DNA from: JAJEAD01 sp965221555
Lineage (GTDB): Bacteria; Pseudomonadota; Gammaproteobacteria; HK1
Length of the DNA: 64,000 nt
Direction of reading: 5' to 3'
Assembly (NCBI GenBank): GCA_965221555.1
Contig: OZ244895.1
Coordinates: 3,534,001 to 3,598,000 of the forward strand
This document shows, in pieces, positions 34,590 to 42,359 of the stretch. The notes beneath the pieces are model-generated. The model was not told the DNA's origin. It saw only the letters and a list, made by a program, of their open reading frames with translations, and did no database searches. A program made the translations under genes and the position numbers. Each line of letters starts with the position of its first letter. Positions within the stretch are counted from its first letter, which is position 1.

Positions 34590-35684
34590 TCAGGCGCGCT
34601 GCGTCGCGAGCCGCTCGCCGAGGATTCCCTGCGGGCGGAAGATGAGCACCATGACCAGCATGGTGAAGGCGATGAGATCCCGGAGCTGATAGGGCGCCCG
34701 GATGCCGACGCCGTCGAGGAAGAGCGCGGGTCCCACCGATTCCACCACGCCGAGGAAGAAGCCGCCGAGCATCGCGCCCGGCACGTTGCCGATCCCGCCG
34801 AGCACCGCCGCGCTGAAGGCCTTGATGCCGGGCAGGAACCCGGTGAAGTAGTAGATCTGGTTGTATACCATGCAGAAGAGCACGCCGCCGATGCCGGCCA
34901 TGCAGCCGCCGAGCACGAAGGTGAACACGATGATCTTGTTGACATCGATGCCCATCATCGCCGCCGCGTCACGGTCCTCGGAGACCGCCCGCATCGCGGT
35001 GCCCATCTTGGTCCGGTTGACGATCAGATATAGGGCGCCCATCGCGGCGAGCGCGATGAGAATCACGAAGGGCTGGGTGTAGGGGATGCCGAAACCCAGG
35101 ATCTCGAGTTCGCCCTCCAGCCACACCGGATCGGGGTAGGCGCGGACGGAAGAGCCGTACATGCCCCGGAACGAGTGCTGGAGGAAGAACGACGCCCCGA
35201 TCGCGCAGATGAGCGGGGCGAGAGTCCGTATGTGGCGGAAGGGCCGGTAGCAGATGCGCTCCACCACCAGCGCGATAACGCTGCAGGTGATCATCGCCAG
35301 CCCCATGATCAGGATCATGGAGATGATCGGATGCGCATCCAGGTATCCGGAACGGTACAGCCCGTTGGCGAGAAAGTAGGAAGTGAAGGCCCCGCACATC
35401 ATCACGTCGCCGTGGGCGAAATTGATGAGGCGCAGGATGCCGTACACCATCGTGTAGCCGAGCGCGATGAGGGCGTAGACCCCGCCGATCATCAACCCGA
35501 ACATGAAGTTGTCGAACCACTGCTCGCCGGTGTAGCGCCCCTGGATGAGGGTTCCGATGGTGCCGCCCACCACGACGAAAACGATCAGGATGCGCATCCC
35601 CCACAGCACCACATCCACGAAAGTAATGCGTCTCAACGCCTCGACTCGAGCCGCCATGCCTTCGCTCGGAGGTGCCGCTGCCAT
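34590..35684 (-). CDS. livH: Branched-chain-type amino acid ABC transporter permease LivH
   Basis: 364 residues; an inner-membrane permease with the family blocks GGVYALIALGYTMVYGILRLINFAHGD near residue 70 and MGIDVNKIIVFTFVLGGCMAGIGG in the second half, in which the EAA-like loop reads TAMRAVSEDRDAAAMMG. A poorly conserved N-terminal 35 residues precede the first helix. The ATG at 35684 follows AGGAG; the longer frame upstream is unlikely. It is separated from the substrate-binding protein gene by 279 bp with two strong hairpins. Confidence 0.94.
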   Translation of the reverse strand: MAAAPPSEGMAARVEALRRITFVDVVLWGMRILIVFVVVGGTIGTLIQGRYTGEQWFDNFMFGLMIGGVYALIALGYTMVYGILRLINFAHGDVMMCGAFTSYFLANGLYRSGYLDAHPIISMILIMGLAMITCSVIALVVERICYRPFRHIRTLAPLICAIGASFFLQHSFRGMYGSSVRAYPDPVWLEGELEILGFGIPYTQPFVILIALAAMGALYLIVNRTKMGTAMRAVSEDRDAAAMMGIDVNKIIVFTFVLGGCMAGIGGVLFCMVYNQIYYFTGFLPGIKAFSAAVLGGIGNVPGAMLGGFFLGVVESVGPALFLDGVGIRAPYQLRDLIAFTMLVMVLIFRPQGILGERLATQRA

Positions 35685-35773
35685 CGCTGTCTCCTGCCTT
35701 CGAGGATCCGTCCCTTGCGCCGAGGTCCGCCCGTGTACGTCCCTTTCAGGACGCGGAAAGGCCGTCTTGGCCC

Positions 35774-35808
35774 CGCCCATCGCGATCTTCGCCAGGTCGC
35801 GATGGGCG
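35774..35808 (-). terminator. Perfect 12-bp hairpin between the binding-protein and livH genes
   Basis: CGCCCATCGCGA pairs with TCGCGATGGGCG across an 11-base loop. There is no T-run, so it looks more like an mRNA-processing or partial-termination structure than a full terminator. Confidence 0.5.
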
Positions 35809-35866
35809 ACCGGAAGCGTCAGTCGCGGTGCTTTGCCGGTTCACGGCCAGCCCCAAACGGAACGAA

Positions 35867-35897
35867 GGGGGATGGGCGGTGGCTCCGCCCATCCCCC
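35867..35897 (-). terminator. Perfect 13-bp hairpin after the binding-protein gene
   Basis: GGGGGATGGGCGG pairs with CCGCCCATCCCCC across a 5-base loop. It lies 67 bp after the stop of the substrate-binding protein gene. Such hairpins commonly protect the 3' end of the binding-protein message so that it outnumbers the permease message. With the second hairpin at 35774 it forms a tandem pair. Confidence 0.65.
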
Positions 35898-35963
35898 TGC
35901 CCTTAGCGCTGGACCTTGAGCATCCCGGTCAGGGAACCTGACGCCTCGTATGCGCGCCAGATC

Positions 35964-37211
35964 TCAGGGATAGATCTTCTTGGGGTTCGTGCCGACGTCG
36001 AAGGTGGTCGGATCCGGGTCGGTGATCTCGTAGACCGCGAATGCGAACCCGGCGCAGTCGCCGTGCTCGTTGCACTCGATCGGACCGCCCATTCCGGCGT
36101 ATCCCTTGGTCGCGAACAGCGCGTCCCGCAACGCCTTTCGTCCGATGTAGGTATCGCCCGAGTCGTCCTTCACCGCGACCTTCTCGATCGCCATCAGCAG
36201 GATGGCGCCCGCGTCGTACGCGTTGACGTGATAGGCCTGGGTGGGATTCTCGCCGTACTTGCTGCGGTAGTTCTCGAGCATCCTCGGGTAATCGTCGCCC
36301 AGCGCGTCGGCGGAGGTGTTGTCCACACTGGTGAAGCGCAGGCCCCGCGCCGATTCGCCCGCCGCTTCGTAGAAGCCGGGGGTCATCGAGGTCGGCCCGG
36401 AGATGACGATGGTGTCCTCGAGGCCGGAGATCTCCTTGACCTGACGGGTGATCTGAGCCGATGCGGCGACGAAGATCGGGTAGTAGAGAACGCAGGGCTT
36501 GCTGGTGGCGACACCGGTCAGCATGGGACGCATGTCGACATCGGTCGGGGTCACCGCTTCCGCGGCCACCACCGTGCCGCCAAGTGCCTCGAACTCCTTC
36601 TCCGCCACCCGCACGAGCTGCTCGGCGTAGGGGCTGCCGTCATGCACGGTGGCGAGCGTCTCGCACTGGAGGACGTTCTTGAAGTAGGCGGCATCCCCCG
36701 CACCCTGCGCGAGGTCGTTGTAGATGGTGCGCAGGTAGCCGTGATAACCCGGCTTGCGATCCGGGGCGGTCAGCGCCGGCGCGGTAGTGGAAGTGCCGAT
36801 GTTCACGATACCCGCCTTCCACAGGATGGGGGCTCCCGGAGTCGCCGAACTCGAGCAGTCCGGGCCGACCACGGCGACGATGTTTCGGTTGGAGGCGAGC
36901 TTGGTCGTCGCGATCTGACCACCTTCCGCGTTGCACTGACCATCTTCCGCGATCAGCCGAATCTTGTGGCCCACAACCTCGTTGTTCCAGTCGTCGAAGG
37001 CGAGCTCCACGCCGCGCTTCTGGTCGATACCGAGACCCACGTCGGGGCCGGAGAGCGTCCAGTAGCCGCCAATGAAGATCGGGGCGCCCTTGCGAATCTT
37101 GACGACGCCGATTTCGTCGGTCACGGGACCCATGGTCTCCGCCGCGAGCGCCGAGGTGGCGCCGACGACCAGTGCGGCGAAAGCCCACACGAGCCGAGTC
37201 AATTTGGTCAT
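35964..37211 (-). CDS. ABC transporter substrate-binding protein (branched-chain amino acid/urea-amide type)
   Basis: 415 residues with a signal peptide (MTKLTRLVWAFAALVVGA, cleavage after SALA). The periplasmic receptor fold is recognisable from GGYWTLSGPDVGLGIDQKRG, VVGPDCSSSATPGAPILWKAG and VVISGPTSMTPGFYE-like segments. The family binds branched-chain amino acids, amides, urea or aromatic acids, so the ligand is open; neighbours do not settle it. The ATG at 37211 follows AGGAGG. It is the first gene of a five-gene operon with livH, livM, livG and livF. Confidence 0.93.
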   Translation of the reverse strand: MTKLTRLVWAFAALVVGATSALAAETMGPVTDEIGVVKIRKGAPIFIGGYWTLSGPDVGLGIDQKRGVELAFDDWNNEVVGHKIRLIAEDGQCNAEGGQIATTKLASNRNIVAVVGPDCSSSATPGAPILWKAGIVNIGTSTTAPALTAPDRKPGYHGYLRTIYNDLAQGAGDAAYFKNVLQCETLATVHDGSPYAEQLVRVAEKEFEALGGTVVAAEAVTPTDVDMRPMLTGVATSKPCVLYYPIFVAASAQITRQVKEISGLEDTIVISGPTSMTPGFYEAAGESARGLRFTSVDNTSADALGDDYPRMLENYRSKYGENPTQAYHVNAYDAGAILLMAIEKVAVKDDSGDTYIGRKALRDALFATKGYAGMGGPIECNEHGDCAGFAFAVYEITDPDPTTFDVGTNPKKIYP

Positions 37212-37468
37212 GATGTCCTCCTCATCGTAAGCGAGATTCCGCGCGGGCGGGCACAGGAGTGGCAGTGAGCGCACGGCACTCTTGCCCGCGAGTGCGGCGC
37301 GGAGCTTAAGTCACGGAGTCGGGCATGTCCATTCCCCGCTCCGCGGCGAACCGGGCCCATTGCACAGTGGCCGTGGTGGGGAGTCCCATCCCCCGTCGAC
37401 GCGCGTGACGGCGCTGCGCACCGCCGGGAAGCGTTACACCCGGCCGGCGGCGGGGAGCGGGCCAGCCT

Positions 37469-37510
37469 TCTCCCCTCTCGCATTGGGAGAGAGAGGTCGG
37501 TGGTGAGGGG
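37469..37510. repeat. Short intergenic repeat-like palindrome
   Basis: CTCCCCTCTCGCATTGGGAG and AGAGAGGTCGGTGGTGAGGG have the look of the short extragenic palindromes found many times in proteobacterial genomes. Only one copy is in the window, so this rests on general resemblance. The rest of the 354-bp gap (37212-37565) presumably holds the transporter promoter, which I cannot place. Confidence 0.35.
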
Positions 37511-37565
37511 TGGCCGTTCGGCACGGTCGGTTGGCGTGGCGCCGCCCCGTGCGGGTTTGCGGACC

Positions 37566-38003
37566 TCAACCCAGGTGAGCGATCTCCACGTCTTCCCAAT
37601 GCCGCTTCAAGTACTCCGCCACCAGGCGCCGGTGGCAGTGGTGGGGCTTGTCCTCGCTGCACAACAGGCAGCCGTCCGCAACGAGCTCCCTGGGAACGCT
37701 CTCCTCGACCCGGCGCTCCCGCAAGATGTTGAGGAAGCGTGCCTCGTATGCGCTCCAGTCGCATCGTCGTTTCCGGTAGTCACTCAGCAGCTCCTTCGTG
37801 GGAGCCAGCTCGGGAGCATGGATGTACCGCATCCCGCAGATCTCTTCCAGAAAGTAGGCAAGATCGGCTTTCTTGGCGAACCCGGCGAGCTGCGACACGT
37901 TGTTGAGCCGCACGTCGACAACCCGCCGGACCCCGGACTCGCGCAGGAGAGTAAAGAAGCGACGGGCCGATTTCCGGGTGAAGCCGATGGTAAAGATCTT
38001 CAT
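37566..38003 (-). CDS. DUF488 family protein
   Basis: 145 residues with all DUF488 landmarks: MKIFTIGFTRKSARRFF at the start, GVRRVVDVRLNNVSQLAGF, a central YIHAPELAP and the cysteine-rich CLLCSEDKPHHCHRRLVAEYL near the end. The fold and conserved cysteines and histidines suggest a nucleic-acid or nucleotide enzyme, but the activity is not known. DUF488 genes often sit in accessory regions. Here it is the last gene of a same-strand block that starts with an XRE regulator at 41.4 kb. Confidence 0.9.
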   Translation of the reverse strand: MKIFTIGFTRKSARRFFTLLRESGVRRVVDVRLNNVSQLAGFAKKADLAYFLEEICGMRYIHAPELAPTKELLSDYRKRRCDWSAYEARFLNILRERRVEESVPRELVADGCLLCSEDKPHHCHRRLVAEYLKRHWEDVEIAHLG

Positions 38004-38060
38004 GCCTTACTCTTCTTCGGCCCAAGGGCTGGCCAAGCCGGCGGCCGCGATGTCCGGCAT

Positions 38061-38873
38061 TCAATCCGCCGCCGGGATGACGAGGCGAAGCTCACCCTCG
38101 TCGATCAGCGTGTACTCGGGCAGGTAACCCGACAGATCGTAGCTCTCCCCAAGAATGATCGGCACCCCGTCACCTCGCCGATCCATCAGGTGGGTGCGCC
38201 CAAGGCCGGTCGGCGCGGGGCAGCGTGCGAGAAGCGAGGCGATCAACTCGTTCCGACTCGCCTGCCGCAAGTGCAGGCTGTCCGGGGTAAGGGTGTTGGC
38301 AAGCGCGCCGGGGACGTAGAACTCGAGACGGTCCCCGAACATGTGCAGGCGGATGCGCGCACCCGCCACCGAGTAGTCCCGGTGCGCAACGGCGTTCACC
38401 AACGCCTCGAACACCGCCCGCTCGCTATACTGCGGGCGCTCCGTGCGGGCGGGCAACTTCGCCGCACGCACCAGCATGTTTCTGCGCACGAAGTGCAGAG
38501 CCTCGGCGACCTGCTCATCGAGCGGTCCACCGATGTCACGCGCATCGGTCTGGTAATCGACATCGTCTCGCTCACCTGCGTAGCTGACCGCCTGCACGTA
38601 CGCGTGAGGCAGCCACCGCTGTGGTTCGCGCGTGCACAGCAGAACACCGGCAAGAGTGAGCCTCGCTACTCCGTCATCATCGACCACGAGACTGAGTTTT
38701 CGCGCCGCCGCCTCGGATACACCGGACTCGCTGGAATCCGGCCGCAGGAAGCGCCGTGTGAGCGCGTAGTCCAGATCGTCCGGTGCGGTATGCGGCACCA
38801 CGCCCTCGTCGAAGCGGATCATCCGGCTCTGGCGGCGCTCTTGAAACAGGCGAGCCAGAACCTCGGGGGGCAT
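38061..38873 (-). pseudogene. ATP-binding (RecG C-terminal-like/AlbA_2-type) protein, N-terminus missing
   Basis: The frame encodes the C-terminal two thirds of a putative transcriptional regulator or ATP-binding protein: SSKREMPPEVLARLFQERRQ, then FEALVNAVAHRDYSVAGA, the usual ATPase-like block NAxxHRDY, and DRLEFYVPGALANTLT. Full-length homologues start with an AlbA_2 (Schlafen-like) domain of about 120 residues, which is absent; homology begins just downstream of the Uma2 stop at 38935, and the frame upstream only shadows that gene. An internal ATG at 38873 could still give a 270-residue product. It was probably cut by the event that brought in the neighbouring genes. Confidence 0.75.
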
Positions 38874-38934
38874 TTCGCGCTTGGAGCTGTGGAAGGTCTC
38901 CGCCGCATGGCGGTGTAAAACCGGGTTGGAGATG

Positions 38935-39963
38935 TCAGGGTTCGCGGATGCGTTTGCGGAAGTCCTGCTCGCTCTCGCAGTGGAGCGCCGCCGCGACGAC
39001 GAGGGCTGCCGGCGATTCGTCGAATCCTGGCACGTTGGCCGGGAACGCTTGCGAAACGTCGATGCCTCGTGAGGCCAGCATCGCGCACACCATTGCGGCC
39101 CGGCCCCTCGCCTCGTCCTCCGCTCGACTCTGATCCCGCAGGGAACGCAGCAGCGGATCGTCGTCCGGTCCGGTGCCTTCCCGAGCCCCCAGCGCTCGGC
39201 CCACACGCTCGAGGATTGCGCAGGTCTGCGCCGAGGGCACGGGTTCGTTCATCGCGTCGTGGATGGCCTGCGCCGTCCAGCCCGGTAATGCCCGGCTCAC
39301 CGGCGAGCTGCGGTAGACGCCGCGCTCGAGCAGATTGATCGTCAGTCCCGACGAACGACCCTTGGGCCGGCTCGGCGCGCGCTGCGCCGGCACCTCCACC
39401 CAGAGCTCCGGGAAGCCCCACGACTCGTAGAGCCGCAGCTTGCCGCGGCGCACGTCGGTGGTGTGATCCACTTCGAGCACCACATCGGGAAAGTTGTGCT
39501 CACCCACGCGCATCGCCTCGGCGTTCAGCAGGTCCACCCGCGAGGGATGCAGGTACAGCGTCTGGTCCGCCTGCATGATGCGCCGCACGGCCCCAAGCGC
39601 ATCGTACAGCGCCAGATCCATCGTGCCGAAGCACTCGATCGCCGAACCGCGCACCGCCGCGATGCGCTCGACCAGTCTGGCCAAGCGCTGCGACGGGCGT
39701 TCATGGGTCGGACTGGTCGGCTCGCGCACCATCCAGGCGGTCTGGAGCTCCGCGTCCCACACCTCCAGGCGCCCCTCGTAGCGGCGGAGCTCCTCGTACG
39801 ACATGGGCACCGCGGTACAGCCGGTGAACTCGAGCCCGCAGGGCGTGGGCGACGCGGGCGGCGCATTACCCGAGGGCATCTGAGACCCGCCTGGCTCAGC
39901 GTCCGGTGCGTTGCCGCTGGCCATTCCGGCATCGCGGGCGCGATTGGTATTGGCTTCGATCAC
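38935..39963 (-). CDS. Uma2 family putative endonuclease with long C-terminal extension
   Basis: 342 residues. The Uma2 (PD-(D/E)XK-like) core covers about residues 50-230: MSYEELRRYEG, then FPDVVLEVDHTTDVRRGKL with the acidic and lysine residues of the site, and LYESWGFPELWVEVP. A further 110 residues at the C-terminus (ILERVGRALGAREGTGPDD, ARGRAAMVCAMLASRGIDV) are not part of the usual family. The GTG start overlaps the stop of the upstream gene (GTGA) and follows GGGAGA, showing translational coupling. The family is thought to be nuclease-like but its role is not established. Confidence 0.85.
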   Translation of the reverse strand: MIEANTNRARDAGMASGNAPDAEPGGSQMPSGNAPPASPTPCGLEFTGCTAVPMSYEELRRYEGRLEVWDAELQTAWMVREPTSPTHERPSQRLARLVERIAAVRGSAIECFGTMDLALYDALGAVRRIMQADQTLYLHPSRVDLLNAEAMRVGEHNFPDVVLEVDHTTDVRRGKLRLYESWGFPELWVEVPAQRAPSRPKGRSSGLTINLLERGVYRSSPVSRALPGWTAQAIHDAMNEPVPSAQTCAILERVGRALGAREGTGPDDDPLLRSLRDQSRAEDEARGRAAMVCAMLASRGIDVSQAFPANVPGFDESPAALVVAAALHCESEQDFRKRIREP

Positions 39964-40997
39964 GGATCTCCCTCGCTTGCGGATGCCTCTCGCTCGGAGA
40001 ACTCCCGCACGCGATGCGCGCCCTGGGCACGAAGCCCGTAAACGCAGGGCTCGGATACCGTTTCGTTCTCCGGCAACGGGTTTTCGCCCTTCTCGTCGCC
40101 CTTCCTGACCACACTGGCGAGGCCGGCGAGGGTTGCAGCGCCCGCTACAGCCTCCAGGTCGCCGCCGTAGTAGTCGAACCAGGGAAGGCCCATCTCCGAG
40201 TACTGTTTCGCGGTCGGCGGCTCCGTCGGCGGAGCTTCTCCAGTGATTGCCATCCACTGCCTGGAATTGGCGATGGTGACGAAGCATCGGCTGCAGTGGC
40301 GCTGATCCCAGGCATCAAGGCCATGGGGATCGTCAAAAACCTCCTGCTTCATCCGTCCGCCGGGCGCAAGCCCCATCGCCATCGGCGTCGAATCGCACAC
40401 CATGATGGACGTTGGAGGGTTCCGGTAGTAATCGAGCTCTTCCTCGCGACAGGCGCACAGCGCCTCGTAACGCTCCCGTTTCATGGGATAGACCACGAGC
40501 TGCAACCCGCCATGCAGGGCCTCCCCGGTGAGCTGTTCCTCCGCCGAGTAGCCCTCTCCCAGAGGCATCGCGACGAATTGGCGGATCACTCCCTTCTCTA
40601 CGCAGTACCCGTCAAGCCAGGGCTGCTCCGGCAAGACGGCGTAATCCTGCGGATCGCGATTCAGGTGGTCGGCCCACGCCTCGCCGGTGATCGCGCAGAT
40701 CTTGCCGGTTGCGACCTTCACGGCAAAGGGATAAACGGTGGCGGCGAAATTGATCCACAGCGCCTCCGCTTGGTGCATGGGCATGATCACCCCGCCACGG
40801 CGGCGCCATCCGCCGGCCAGCCGGGCCGCGTAGTCGTCCAGGTGCCGCAAGGGGAACTTGCCCAATCCGGGCGGCAGACAGTAGTCCCGGTCGTCGTCCG
40901 GGATACGCAGCGTACGCTGGAATCCGAGCGAGCAGTGCGCGGCCGGGTGGACTTCGGGGAAGCGAAAGTGCAGCTTGTTCCTGGTCAACTCGATCAT
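39960..40997 (-). CDS. Conserved protein of unknown function paired with an XRE regulator
   Basis: 345 residues, soluble, with no signal peptide or membrane segment. Strongly patterned blocks such as LPPGLGKFPLRHLDDYAARL, QPWLDGYCVEKGVIRQFVAM and GLDAWDQRHCSRCFV look conserved, but I see no nucleotide-binding, nuclease or protease motif. I recall similar proteins, unnamed, beside small XRE regulators in accessory DNA. It starts 14 bp after the XRE gene and overlaps the Uma2 gene by four bases, so the three form one transcript. The last 60 residues are polar and probably disordered. Confidence 0.82.
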   Translation of the reverse strand: MIELTRNKLHFRFPEVHPAAHCSLGFQRTLRIPDDDRDYCLPPGLGKFPLRHLDDYAARLAGGWRRRGGVIMPMHQAEALWINFAATVYPFAVKVATGKICAITGEAWADHLNRDPQDYAVLPEQPWLDGYCVEKGVIRQFVAMPLGEGYSAEEQLTGEALHGGLQLVVYPMKRERYEALCACREEELDYYRNPPTSIMVCDSTPMAMGLAPGGRMKQEVFDDPHGLDAWDQRHCSRCFVTIANSRQWMAITGEAPPTEPPTAKQYSEMGLPWFDYYGGDLEAVAGAATLAGLASVVRKGDEKGENPLPENETVSEPCVYGLRAQGAHRVREFSEREASASEGDP

Positions 40998-41011
40998 TGC
41001 GCGTTCTCTCC

Positions 41012-41365
41012 TTACCAGTCTCCGTCTCGAACCTCGCGCACCACTCGCAACACGGCGTGATCCGGCGCATCCTTGAGCTGTCGGATCAACTCTGCGAACA
41101 ATCGGGGCCTTCTGCGGATGATGTCCTGGAGATCTCGGGAGACCTTGCCCGCCAGTGCCAGGAGGACATCAGGATCCTCGCCAAGCTCGTGCGCCAGGCG
41201 CGCCGTCGCGGCCTCTGATGGGGGCGCTGCCTCGCCGCGCTCGATCTTGCTGAGATATGCCGGCTCGAGCGCGATCCGTTGCGCCACTTGGCGCAGTGAA
41301 TACTTGCGGTCCTGTTGGCGCAGGCGCTCGCGACGCTCCCTGACGACATCTCCAAAATGTTTCAT
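41012..41365 (-). CDS. XRE family transcriptional regulator
   Basis: 117 residues. An N-terminal helix-turn-helix (YSLRQVAQRIALEPAYLSKI, then ERGEAAPPS) is followed by a helical tail ending in APDHAVLRVVREVRDG. It probably binds the dyad that overlaps its own promoter and represses the operon. The ATG at 41365 gives the compact family start MKHFGDVVRERRERL; an ATG-less extension upstream (MYYVIH) reads through the operator and is unlikely. There is no leader or ribosome site between the promoter and the ATG. It heads the block XRE, unknown protein, Uma2, truncated ATP-binding gene and DUF488. Confidence 0.9.
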   Translation of the reverse strand: MKHFGDVVRERRERLRQQDRKYSLRQVAQRIALEPAYLSKIERGEAAPPSEAATARLAHELGEDPDVLLALAGKVSRDLQDIIRRRPRLFAELIRQLKDAPDHAVLRVVREVRDGDW

Positions 41366-41400
41366 GTGTATTACATAGTACACAGAATGCCGTCTGTCAA
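41366..41400 (-). promoter_or_regulatory. Promoter and operator of the XRE operon
   Basis: On the minus strand TTGACA (41400-41395), a 17-base spacer and TATGTA (41377-41372) form a sigma-70-like promoter six bases before the XRE ATG. The dyad GTGTA-N8-TACAC (41366-41383) overlaps the -10 element and would be a natural site for self-repression. Transcription would start at or next to the ATG, giving a leaderless message. Confidence 0.65.
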
Positions 41401-41459
41401 TATTCGCTCGGGGTCGACCCGACGCCCCAAGCGAAGTGTCGCGCGCGGAGGCGAGCGCG

Positions 41460-41512
41460 CATGTTTCACAGACTTTCAGCCGCTTCGGGTGCCAGCATCC
41501 GCTCGCTTGCGG
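41460..41512. repeat. Single end (B-end) of the MITE-like repeat
   Basis: ATGTTTCACAGACTTTCAGC followed by CGCTTCGGGTGCCAGCATCC is a diverged B-end. The rest of the 356-bp gap between the divergent XRE and RidA genes shows no further structure I can name. Confidence 0.65.
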
Positions 41513-41721
41513 CCCACGTTTCGTTGGGCAAGGCTCGTGGTTCCGTGCGCTGCTGCGATTGCTTACGATACCTTCGGAGACTTCGAAGCAGGGTCACGAG
41601 GGAACGCGATGCACACTCCCGGCCATCATGGCATGGACGCGCCCCGCGCATGGGTCCGAGGGACGCGCCGGGCGCACGCCGCGCGGCCAACATCAAGGCG
41701 TCGGCGGCACCGGAGGAACCC

Positions 41722-42117
41722 ATGACGGCCGGCGGACCCATCGAGCACCATGACCCCGGGCACACGCAGGTGCGCGGCGCTCCCTTCACCCCGGTCGTCA
41801 CCGATGGGCGTTACGCCTTCGTCGCGGGTATCGTCGCCGCCGACATCCCCGGCGGCGAGTCGATACTGGGGGATGTCGCAGCGGAGACCGATCTCGTCAT
41901 GAACGCGGTTCGCGACTCGCTTGCCGACATCGGCCTGGGTCTTGATCGGGTGGTGAAAGTGGAAGCCCACCTGTCGGACTTGAGCGAGTTCCCCGCCTTC
42001 AACGATGCCTACCGGCGCTTCTTCGAGGAGGGCCGCTATCCGGCCCGCACCACCACCGAGTCATACCGGCTCTACGGCGGCAGCCGGGTGGAGATCACCT
42101 GCATGGCGGCGCTGTAG
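41722..42117 (+). CDS. RidA family protein
   Basis: 131 residues. The family pattern is clear: GAPFTPVVTDGRYAFVAGIV at the N-terminus, LGLDRVVKVEAHLSDLSEF in the middle, and the catalytic-arginine region YPARTTTESYRLYGGSRVEI at the end. RidA proteins hydrolyse reactive enamine/imine intermediates from amino acid metabolism. It starts after GGAGGAACC. The D-amino acid dehydrogenase next to it, on the other strand, would make the imino acids that RidA removes. Confidence 0.92.
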   Translation: MTAGGPIEHHDPGHTQVRGAPFTPVVTDGRYAFVAGIVAADIPGGESILGDVAAETDLVMNAVRDSLADIGLGLDRVVKVEAHLSDLSEFPAFNDAYRRFFEEGRYPARTTTESYRLYGGSRVEITCMAAL

Positions 42118-42359
42118 CGCGCGTCCGTAGCTTTCCTGAACCAGCGAGACAGGGTGGTCAAGGGGCACTGAAGGGTTGGCGGGCACTACGTCCAAGCGCC
42201 CACCTGGAGTGAGTATGGCCCGCGACGCCAAGCACTTTGGCGTCCGCCGCCGTTAATCAGGGAAACACCGCCACCAGGTCCGCGCTACCCACCTTCGCCC
42301 ACGAAGCGCGGTGGAATCCGGCTCTGCCGGCGCCTCGCATACCCGCCTACTGATCTCCC

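Noticed and set aside
38874..39206. A longer N-terminus for the RecG-like ATP-binding protein
   Set aside because: That part is a shadow frame of the Uma2 gene, with no resemblance to the missing AlbA_2 domain.
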